This document shows, piece by piece, positions 1 through 5,340 of a stretch of DNA of 5,359 bases. The number at the start of each line of letters is the position of its first letter. The stretch's first letter is position 1. The DNA comes from Puniceicoccales bacterium (GTDB taxonomy: Bacteria; Verrucomicrobiota; Verrucomicrobiia; Opitutales; Oceanipulchritudinaceae), in NCBI GenBank assembly GCA_030595525.1, contig JAUVDD010000134.1, positions 1-5,359 on the forward strand, read 5' to 3'. A program made the position numbers and the translations under genes. Under the pieces are notes generated by a model. That model saw only the letters and a program-made list of their open reading frames with translations. It did no database searches and was not told the origin of the DNA.

Positions 1-700
1 AGTGAAGTTGGTATCTTGTCCGGTAATCCTTGGGAGATATTTCCAGTGCGGCCTTGAAACGGCTTCGAAACTGTCGGTCGCTGATGTTTAATTGTCTGGC
101 CACTTCCTCAAGATTCCAACCTTCCCGAATTGAGCGAATGATCAGACCTTCTGCTTGTGGAACCCAGGGGCTTTCCTCCCTCTTGAATTGCTGTTGATCG
201 GATTGCCTGGAACCGGACAAACAGATCCTCAAGAGCATCCGGTCCAGAATTGGGAGCGCTTCCAGACGGAATTGTTCATCCTCGGAATTCCACGCCTGTT
301 TGAAATCATTCCATAAATGGGTAGCGGCACGATCGAGTTTCTGTAAAGGGGTGTTCATACGGCGGAGTTGGTCAGCTCCCTGGATTAACTCGAATGTGAT
401 GAACTGCCATCTCAATGCACTGTTTTCCAAATGCGAGTAGTGGTGGAATTGGAAGGGAGAGATGAGCAGAATGTCGCCTTCCGAAAGTTTGAAATCAAAG
501 CCATCGATGTTGATTGAACCGGAAGTTTCCACCACTCGAATTAGGACATATCGATGGTGCAGTCTGCTCCTCAGGCTTTTCTTGCGGAGGGTATCCTCCG
601 ATCGGCGTTCAAAGTGAACAATGTTTCGGGTAATGATCCGATCTTCCAGATTCAAGCCACGGTAGTAATCAATGGGTCTGTTGAGAATCTGTTTTTTCAT
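1..700 (-). CDS. AraC-family transcriptional regulator (C-terminus cut by window edge)
   Basis: I read this frame directly from the reverse complement; 233 residues are visible. The start is ATG at 700-698. An in-frame TAA lies four codons upstream, so no earlier start is possible; no good Shine-Dalgarno precedes it. Residues about 48-90 look like the cupin-type sensor of AraC regulators, with a Gly-Asp-Ile-Leu-Leu-Ile-Ser-Pro turn and a His-His-Tyr-Ser-His cluster at 86-90. Residues about 184-233 match the first DNA-binding helix-turn-helix of the family: LEEVARQLNISDRQFRSRFK, then the ISPKDYRTRYQL linker helix. The second helix-turn-helix would lie beyond base 1, so the truncation is due to the window. 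There is no signal peptide, so it should be a cytoplasmic, probably sugar-responsive regulator. It is divergent from the nagB-like operon, with a 90-bp shared control region, and is the likely activator of that operon. The effector is unknown. Confidence 0.93.
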   Translation of the reverse strand, partial: MKKQILNRPIDYYRGLNLEDRIITRNIVHFERRSEDTLRKKSLRSRLHHRYVLIRVVETSGSINIDGFDFKLSEGDILLISPFQFHHYSHLENSALRWQFITFELIQGADQLRRMNTPLQKLDRAATHLWNDFKQAWNSEDEQFRLEALPILDRMLLRICLSGSRQSDQQQFKREESPWVPQAEGLIIRSIREGWNLEEVARQLNISDRQFRSRFKAALEISPKDYRTRYQLH

Positions 701-720
701 TCGAGTGATTTAAAGGATAG

Positions 721-762
721 TTCCGATATAGGTAAATAAAATTCCGAAAAAGACAATTATTT
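721..762. promoter_or_regulatory. Candidate AraC-type operator: two 21-bp direct repeats
   Basis: Two copies starting at 721 and 742 share the pattern TTCCGAnAnAGnnAAnTA, matching at 13 of 18 positions and abutting with a 21-bp period. Direct half-sites about 21 bp (two helical turns) apart are the classical arrangement for AraC-family dimers. The second copy covers 756-761, where a -35 element would lie relative to TAATAT at 779-784. This is the geometry of class II activation at araBAD. The repeat is seen directly; that the neighbouring regulator binds it is inference. Confidence 0.5.
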
Positions 763-778
763 TGTACAAGTTTAGACT

Positions 779-784
779 TAATAT
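779..784 (+). promoter_or_regulatory. Possible -10 element for the nagB operon
   Basis: TAATAT matches four of the six sigma-70 consensus bases. Transcription starting 6-7 nt downstream would begin at or next to the ATG at 791, giving a leaderless or nearly leaderless message. The nagB-like gene has only AAGG at 786-789, one base from the ATG and too close to act as a normal Shine-Dalgarno, which fits this reading. It is weak evidence, since A+T-rich DNA gives such hexamers by chance. Confidence 0.25.
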
Positions 785-790
785 TAAGGT

Positions 791-2704
791 ATGAAAAAAG
801 AGGCTTTTGAATTCTGTCAGAAGGAACGAATCGGCACTACCGTCTATGCGGGCGCGAAGGCTGCGTGTCAGGATGTTGCCAAGGAAATCGCCGACCTGAT
901 TAGAACCCGTGCGAACGAGAACCGCGAAGTGGTGTTGGGTCTGGCGACAGGATCCACTCCGGTTGGATTATACCGTGAGCTGATTCGGATGCATACTGAA
1001 GAGGGCCTGTCTTTTGCGAATGTGGTGACCTTCAATCTTGATGAATACTTCGGCTTGGGAGGGGATCATCCTGAGAGTTACAGAAAGTTCATGAATGAAC
1101 AGCTCTTCAGTCACATCGATATTGATCCAACAAAGGCACATGTCCCGGATGGCACAATCAGCCGTGATGACGTTTTTGAATCCTGCCAGAATTACGAGCA
1201 GGCTATACAGGAAGCAGGTGGAATTGACATTCAGATTCTGGGGATCGGGCGAACCGGCCACATTGGATTCAATGAACCCGGCTCAGGACCGGAATCTCTT
1301 ACGCGGTTGGTAACCCTTGATGGACTGACTCGCCGGGATGCCGCGAGGGACTTTTTAGGAGAAGGAAATGTTCCCCGTCATGCGATAACTATGGGTGTCG
1401 GCACAATCCTGTCGGCTCGGAAAGTCTATTTGCTGGCATGGGGTGAAGGAAAGGCATCGATTATTGCCAAAACTGTTGAGGGAGAACCAACAGACAATAT
1501 TCCCGCAACCTTCCTTCAATCACACAAAGCGTGTACATTCTGCGTGGATCAGGCAGCAGCCAGTCAATTAACACGCATTAGCCATCCCTGGCTGGTCGGG
1601 CCAGTTGAATGGACTACGGAGACAACGCGAAAAGCTATTCTTTGGTTGGCCAGGAAAACAGGTAAATCGCTTCTCAAACTTGTTGAGGAAGATTACAATG
1701 AGAATGGGATGGCAGATTTGTTGCTGGAGCAAGGGCCTGCCTATGGATTGAATATCCGGCTCTTCAACCTGACTCAGCATACGATCACCGGCTGGCCGGG
1801 CGGTAAACCGAATGCCGATGATACGAGCCGGCCAGAACGGGCAGAACCGACTCCAAAGCGCTCGCTGATCCTTAGCCCCGAGCCATTGGATGATGTTTAT
1901 TGTCTTGGAGGAACCATCCACAGGCTAAACACCCATGGGAATGAAGTGGCCGTCGCCTACCAGACTTCCGGAGATCTGGCAGTTCCCGATCCGGAGGCAC
2001 GCCAGGCCATTGAGATGCTGATTGATGTTGCAACATCGCGAGGGCATGCCGACGAGGAAAAGTATGGACGCCGACTTGAGGATGATCTGAATACCAAGGG
2101 CAACTTTGGATTTGATAGTGAAAATATTCGACACCTTAAGGGGGTCATTCGCAGGGGAGAAGCACGATCATCTTCCCGGACCTTGGGGTTGGAACCGATT
2201 CAGTTGAAGTTCCTGAATCTCCCGTTTTACCAGAAGGGACGATACCGGAATTTCGTTATTCGTGATGAAGATATCGATACAATGGTAAACCTCCTGAACG
2301 AGGTGGAGCCACATCAGATCTTTGCCACAGGCCATGGGCATGACCCACTTTCTGTTCCTGCCTTGTGTTTTGAGGTGTTGATTCGTGCCTTGGAGAAATG
2401 CAGGGAAACAGATTGGCTAAAGGATTGCTGGGTCTGGTTATACCGTGGCCCGGGAACCGAATGGGACGCGCACGATATCGACATGGCTGTACCTCTTTCC
2501 CCAGGCGAATTGGATAACAAAGTACAGGGAATCTACCAGCACCAGACCCAACGGAGCCAGCAGCCCGGCAGTTCCGATCAGCGCTCTTTGAATTTATGGA
2601 ACCTGGCACGGGAAATTAATTCAGGCACAGCAGAAATTTATGACTCCCTGGGATTGGCTGAATATGCAGCCATTGAGTGTTTTAAAAGGCATGACCTTGG
2701 ATGA
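791..2704 (+). CDS. nagB: Glucosamine-6-phosphate deaminase (NagB-like) fused to a degenerate PIG-L domain
   Basis: This 637-residue cytoplasmic protein has two parts. Residues about 15-265 are NagB/isomerase-like: phosphate-loop LATGSTP (51-57), FNLDEY with the presumed general base Asp84, and GRTGHIGFNEPGS (153-165) with His157 and Glu162. The position of E. coli NagB Asp141 is Thr155. NagB converts glucosamine-6-phosphate to fructose-6-phosphate plus ammonia. A conserved linker (about 270-350, with TGWPGGKPNADDT) leads to a PIG-L/LmbE-like fold (about 356-637). That domain ends with the family-typical GTAEIYDSLGLAEYAA. Its zinc site is broken: the usual HPDDD reads EPLDD (364-368), and the later HxxH reads LxxP (520, 523). 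The length and fusion match the long NagB form known from Bacteroidota and relatives. The start is fixed by an in-frame TAA at 785-787. It is the first gene of a three-gene operon, with the next start 8 bp after its stop. The deaminase call is good; the role of the C-terminal domain is open. Confidence 0.9.
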   Translation: MKKEAFEFCQKERIGTTVYAGAKAACQDVAKEIADLIRTRANENREVVLGLATGSTPVGLYRELIRMHTEEGLSFANVVTFNLDEYFGLGGDHPESYRKFMNEQLFSHIDIDPTKAHVPDGTISRDDVFESCQNYEQAIQEAGGIDIQILGIGRTGHIGFNEPGSGPESLTRLVTLDGLTRRDAARDFLGEGNVPRHAITMGVGTILSARKVYLLAWGEGKASIIAKTVEGEPTDNIPATFLQSHKACTFCVDQAAASQLTRISHPWLVGPVEWTTETTRKAILWLARKTGKSLLKLVEEDYNENGMADLLLEQGPAYGLNIRLFNLTQHTITGWPGGKPNADDTSRPERAEPTPKRSLILSPEPLDDVYCLGGTIHRLNTHGNEVAVAYQTSGDLAVPDPEARQAIEMLIDVATSRGHADEEKYGRRLEDDLNTKGNFGFDSENIRHLKGVIRRGEARSSSRTLGLEPIQLKFLNLPFYQKGRYRNFVIRDEDIDTMVNLLNEVEPHQIFATGHGHDPLSVPALCFEVLIRALEKCRETDWLKDCWVWLYRGPGTEWDAHDIDMAVPLSPGELDNKVQGIYQHQTQRSQQPGSSDQRSLNLWNLAREINSGTAEIYDSLGLAEYAAIECFKRHDLG

Positions 2705-2712
2705 TCTGAACA

Positions 2713-4101
2713 ATGATCAATGTTTCGCCAGTAATTATTCCTGAATTGGATCCGGGATTCATTCCTGCAGTATTGTGGAATCGGGCCTACCGGAAGGAAG
2801 TCGATAAATCAAATAACCCACGGGATGTTCAGATTGGAGTCGAGCGACCGGGGGGACGCAGATGGGTGTATTCCACCCGAATTATGCCGCAATCCGCTTA
2901 TTGGGATAAGGATACGCTCAAATACTGTGAGAGGTCGCTGAAGTTCCTGCTATGGGCATGGGGTGGAGTGAGGGTGCAAATCTCAGGTGCCCCGGATGTT
3001 GCAGTGCAGTTGCGCAGATTGTATTCCAGGAACGGGGTAAGACAATTTGATTACAAATTCATTTCCGAATCCTGTTTTATGGAGCCTTTCGAAATCGAGA
3101 TTGTAGAGAAGCTGGACGTCTCAGATTCAGTTGTAGTTGAAAATACACTACTTGGAGAGCTTCCGGGGAATCGTATTGGTTTTGATCTGGGAGGCAGCGA
3201 CAGGAAGTGTGCAGCCATAGTGGATGGTAAGGTGGTTTTTTCCGAAGAAGTGAAGTGGAGCCCGTATTTTGAATCGGATCCTGAATATCACTATTCGGGG
3301 ATTTTGAATTCACTTGAGCTGGCCGCAAAGCATCTCCCGCATGTCGATGCAATTGGTGGCAGCGCTGCCGGAATATACATCGATAACGAACCGAGGGTTG
3401 GCTCATTGTTTCGGGGTGTTTCGAAGGATGATTTTGATTTGCATATCCGGAATATCTTCAAGCGCTTGAATGAAAAATGGAATGGGATCCCCTTTCAGGT
3501 TGAGAACGATGGTGATGTGACGGCATTGGCCGGTGCAATGATGGTACAGGATTCTCCTGTTCTCGGAATTTCCATGGGGACCAGCCTGGCTGCTGGATAT
3601 ATCAATGAAAAAGGATCGCTGACCGGATGGTTGAATGAACTTGCATTTTCACCGGTCGATTATCGTGACTCTGCACCCATCGATGAATGGAGCGGGGATA
3701 AGGGCTGCGGGGTACAATATTTTTCACAGCAGGCTATTGCCAGGTTGCTGGAAGCTAGCGGGATAGAATTACCAGGAGAAATGAGTTTGCCGGCTCGTTT
3801 AGAATGGGTACAGGAGCGTATGGAAAACGGGGATGAGCGGATACCGCCTATTTATCGAACCATCGGTACGTATCTTGGATACACTTTACCTCATTATAGT
3901 GACTTCTACTCAATGAAGCATTTGTTGATTCTTGGGCGAGTGAGTTCCGGACGTGGTGGTGATCTGATTCTTGATCAGGCAAGGAAGGTGCTCGATGCGG
4001 AATTTCCGGATCTTTCGGAAAAAGTGACTTTCCAGATCCCTGATGAAAAGACGAAGCGCCATGGACAGGCCATTGCTGCTGCCAGTTTGCCGAAAATTTA
4101 A
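2713..4101 (+). CDS. ROK-family sugar kinase-like protein with N-terminal extension and no zinc motif
   Basis: This 462-residue protein has the actin-like ATPase fold of ROK kinases from about residue 153. The phosphate-1 loop is IGFDLGGSDRK (155-165). VENDGDVTALAGAM (263-276) holds the expected catalytic base Asp266, and GISMGTSLAAGY (285-296) is the second phosphate loop. The first 150 residues form an extra domain that I cannot assign, and there is no helix-turn-helix of the NagC/XylR type. Ordinary ROK enzymes carry ExGH and CxCGxxGC motifs for sugar and zinc binding. Here the first reads Glu-Leu-Ala-Phe (309-312), and of the cysteines only Cys332 remains. I recognise the overall form as a little-studied ROK subgroup in anaerobes and PVC/Bacteroidota-like genomes. 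Its substrate is unknown; glucosamine or another amino sugar is inferred from its position between a deaminase and a deacetylase. It starts 8 bp after the deaminase stop without a clear Shine-Dalgarno, so translational coupling is likely. Confidence 0.82.
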   Translation: MINVSPVIIPELDPGFIPAVLWNRAYRKEVDKSNNPRDVQIGVERPGGRRWVYSTRIMPQSAYWDKDTLKYCERSLKFLLWAWGGVRVQISGAPDVAVQLRRLYSRNGVRQFDYKFISESCFMEPFEIEIVEKLDVSDSVVVENTLLGELPGNRIGFDLGGSDRKCAAIVDGKVVFSEEVKWSPYFESDPEYHYSGILNSLELAAKHLPHVDAIGGSAAGIYIDNEPRVGSLFRGVSKDDFDLHIRNIFKRLNEKWNGIPFQVENDGDVTALAGAMMVQDSPVLGISMGTSLAAGYINEKGSLTGWLNELAFSPVDYRDSAPIDEWSGDKGCGVQYFSQQAIARLLEASGIELPGEMSLPARLEWVQERMENGDERIPPIYRTIGTYLGYTLPHYSDFYSMKHLLILGRVSSGRGGDLILDQARKVLDAEFPDLSEKVTFQIPDEKTKRHGQAIAAASLPKI

Positions 4102-4113
4102 AAGGATAGACTC

Positions 4114-4965
4114 ATGAAACAAATAGAATTGGAAAATGAAAATGCGGACATCTTTATTCCTCATGGAGTAGATCAATCCACAGCACTTCAACGCACCACT
4201 CATTTGGGAATCGGTGCCCACCAGGATGATTTGGAATTCATGGCGATGCACGGGATTCTGGAGTGTTATAGAAAACCGGATCAATGGTTTTCCGGAATAA
4301 CCTGCACGAATGGCGGAGGCAGTTCGAGGACAGGTCCATATGCTGGAACGACTGATGATGAAATGAAGCAAATTCGCGCGGAGGAACAAAGGGAGGCATC
4401 CAGGGTAGGCGACTATTCCTATATGGCTCAATTTGGCTATTCCAGTTCAGAATTGAAGGGCTCACATCCGGAAAAGTTTGTCAGTGATCTGGTTGCCTTA
4501 TTAAAGGAGTCTCGTCCGGAAGTGATTTATACGCACAATCTTGCCGACAAGCATTCAACACATATTGCAGTTGTTTGCTCATTGATTAAAGCCCTTCGCT
4601 CATTGCCAAGTGATGTCAGGCCTAAACGAGTGATCGGTTGTGAGGGATGGAGAGATCTTGACTGGATGCCGGATGAGAGAAAAGTGGTCATGAATCTCAG
4701 TGAAAACCCTGAATTGGCCGAAAAACTGAACGGAATCTTCGTGTCCCAGATCAGTGGTGGAAAACGGTACGATCTGGCGGTCCAAGGTCGCCGACAAGCT
4801 AATGCCACTTTCCTCAACAGTCACTCGGTTGACGAAGCCACAAGTGTCTGTTTCGGCATGGATCTGACCCCGTTGATCGAAGACGATGAGCGCCCGCTTG
4901 CCGACTACGTCGATGAATTGATACAGGAATTCAGATCCGACGTGATCGGATCTCTTGAAGGGTAA
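4114..4965 (+). CDS. Stand-alone PIG-L (LmbE-like) family N-deacetylase
   Basis: This 283-residue protein matches the zinc-dependent PIG-L deacetylases (the MshB, BshB and chitobiose deacetylase Dac superfamily), which remove acetyl groups from N-acetylglucosaminyl compounds. The zinc site looks intact. GAHQDDLE (34-41) supplies His36 and Asp39 as ligands and Asp38 as likely base. NLADKHSTH (142-150) supplies His150 as third ligand and His147 as the likely oxyanion-stabilising His. Other marked segments are CTNGGGSSRTG (64-74), GCEGWRDLDW (175-184), and SGGKRYDLAVQGRRQANATF (214-233). There is no signal peptide, so it should act in the cytoplasm. It has the best ribosome site in the operon, AAGGA at 4102-4106, seven bases before the ATG. 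It lies 12 bp after the ROK stop. A deacetylase role on an N-acetylated sugar feeding the upstream kinase and deaminase is inferred. Confidence 0.88.
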   Translation: MKQIELENENADIFIPHGVDQSTALQRTTHLGIGAHQDDLEFMAMHGILECYRKPDQWFSGITCTNGGGSSRTGPYAGTTDDEMKQIRAEEQREASRVGDYSYMAQFGYSSSELKGSHPEKFVSDLVALLKESRPEVIYTHNLADKHSTHIAVVCSLIKALRSLPSDVRPKRVIGCEGWRDLDWMPDERKVVMNLSENPELAEKLNGIFVSQISGGKRYDLAVQGRRQANATFLNSHSVDEATSVCFGMDLTPLIEDDERPLADYVDELIQEFRSDVIGSLEG

Positions 4966-5034
4966 GCTTTGTTCTGTCGGATAAAGAATAACTATTAGAA
5001 GCCTTTGGCCTCCAAATCAGCTAACGGGAAAGTC

Positions 5035-5179
5035 CTTACGATCGGGGTAATGAATCCAACTGGGATGAAACGACTCCATCTGTCAGACGTGGAAACGTCT
5101 TTATCTGAACATGCGAATTGAAATCCATAGAAAAAGGTAGACGGTCGGGAAAGCCTACTTGAAAGGTTCGTAAGTCGTT
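5035..5179 (+). other. Possible structured RNA with multibranched pairing
   Basis: Several complementary segments nest here. AACGACT (5069-5075) pairs with AGTCGTT (5173-5179) and encloses two stems. One is AGACGT/ACGTCT with a GGAA loop (5085-5100). The other is AGGTAG/CTACTT with one G-U pair, at about 5135-5160. ATCC/GGAT forms a small hairpin at 5054-5066. A competing 7-bp pairing, CTTACGA (5035-5041) with TCGTAAG (5168-5174), overlaps the first by two bases. The texture (GGGAAAGTCC, then GGGGTAATGAATCC, with many GAAA-type turns) reminds me of the 5' domain of bacterial group II introns. I see no GUGYG 5' boundary, domain V or reverse transcriptase, so that identity is a guess. Confidence 0.3.
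5085..5100 (+). repeat. Perfect hairpin AGACGT-GGAA-ACGTCT
   Basis: A perfect 6-bp stem closes a GGAA loop, which fits the stable GNRA tetraloop class, and is followed by a short TTTAT. Such loops often serve as tertiary contacts in folded RNAs. The T-run is too short for a convincing terminator. It is the clearest local stem inside the proposed structured segment. Confidence 0.5.
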
Positions 5180-5206
5180 GATTTACAGGATAAAAACAGA
5201 TATACC

Positions 5207-5230
5207 GCATATGACGCATATGCTTTTATT
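5207..5230 (+). terminator. Candidate intrinsic terminator (GCATAT/ATATGC hairpin plus T-run)
   Basis: GCATAT (5207-5212) and ATATGC (5218-5223) form a 6-bp stem around a 5-base loop, followed at once by TTTTATT. An A-run at 5192-5196 on the other side could serve weakly in the opposite direction. The stem is A/T-rich and so not very stable. It also lies about 240 bp after the last operon gene, so its efficiency is uncertain. No better terminator is visible closer to 4965. The same bases form a direct repeat of CGCATATG (5206-5213 and 5215-5222). Confidence 0.4.
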
Positions 5231-5244
5231 GTGAGTTATTGTGA
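5226..5244 (+). repeat. Tandem direct repeat TTATTGTGA, 10-bp period
   Basis: TTATTGTGA occurs at 5226-5234 and again at 5236-5244, separated by one G. A 10-bp spacing places both copies on the same face of the helix, as in some repressor or activator sites. It directly follows the terminator-like hairpin and precedes a strong G/C hairpin. Its role is unknown. Confidence 0.5.
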
Positions 5245-5247
5245 CAT

Positions 5248-5278
5248 GGGTTGGGGGTGTTTATTACCCCATCAATCC
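5248..5278 (+). repeat. Strong G/C hairpin with 11 paired bases
   Basis: GGGGT (5254-5258) pairs with ACCCC (5266-5270) around a 7-base loop. The stem continues across a two-base bulge (5271-5272) with GGGTTG (5248-5253) against CAATCC (5273-5278), which includes one G-U pair. No T-run follows on either strand, so it is not a standard intrinsic terminator. It could be a processing or regulatory stem in an RNA, or a leader hairpin of a gene beyond the window. Confidence 0.5.
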
Positions 5279-5301
5279 CTTGAGGCTACGGATCGAGTCA
5301 G

Positions 5302-5340
5302 GCACCAACAGGAATGATCTTTAAATCGCTGAATTGGTGC
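5302..5340. repeat. 7-bp inverted repeat GCACCAA / TTGGTGC
   Basis: GCACCAA (5302-5308) is perfectly complementary to TTGGTGC (5334-5340) across 25 bases. It could be a long-loop RNA stem or a dyad site. The right-hand context is lost at the window edge, so nothing more can be said. Confidence 0.35.

Larger units (their letters stand above)
701..790. promoter_or_regulatory. Divergent intergenic control region between the AraC regulator and the nagB operon
   Basis: This A+T-rich 90-bp gap separates the two divergent start codons and must hold both promoters. It contains the 21-bp direct repeat listed separately, an 8-bp palindrome TTGTACAA (762-769) and a 10-bp palindrome TTAATATTAA (778-787). 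The best -10-like hexamer for the operon is TAATAT (779-784), which has no good -35 at the normal distance. This would suit an activator-dependent promoter. I see no convincing -10/-35 pair for the regulator itself. Confidence 0.6.

Noticed and set aside
554..739. Small 61-codon open frame on the + strand
   Set aside because: It is antisense to the well-supported AraC-type gene over most of its length and has no recognisable features.
741..770. Bacteroidota-type promoter (TTTG ... TAnnTTTG)
   Set aside because: TTATTTTG at 757-764 misses the required A, and no TTTG/TTG lies at the right distance upstream.
2701..2713. Frameshift between the deaminase and ROK genes, making one longer protein
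   Set aside because: The deaminase ends with the family-typical C-terminus and the ROK gene has its own ATG 8 bp later, so these are normal neighbouring genes.
4995..5219. 74-codon open frame on the - strand downstream of the operon
   Set aside because: It has no ribosome site, no motif and an implausible composition, and it lies over the segments that pair as RNA stems.
5206..5244. CRISPR-like array
   Set aside because: The repeats are only 8-9 bp, in two unrelated pairs, with no spacers of regular length and no cas genes in view.
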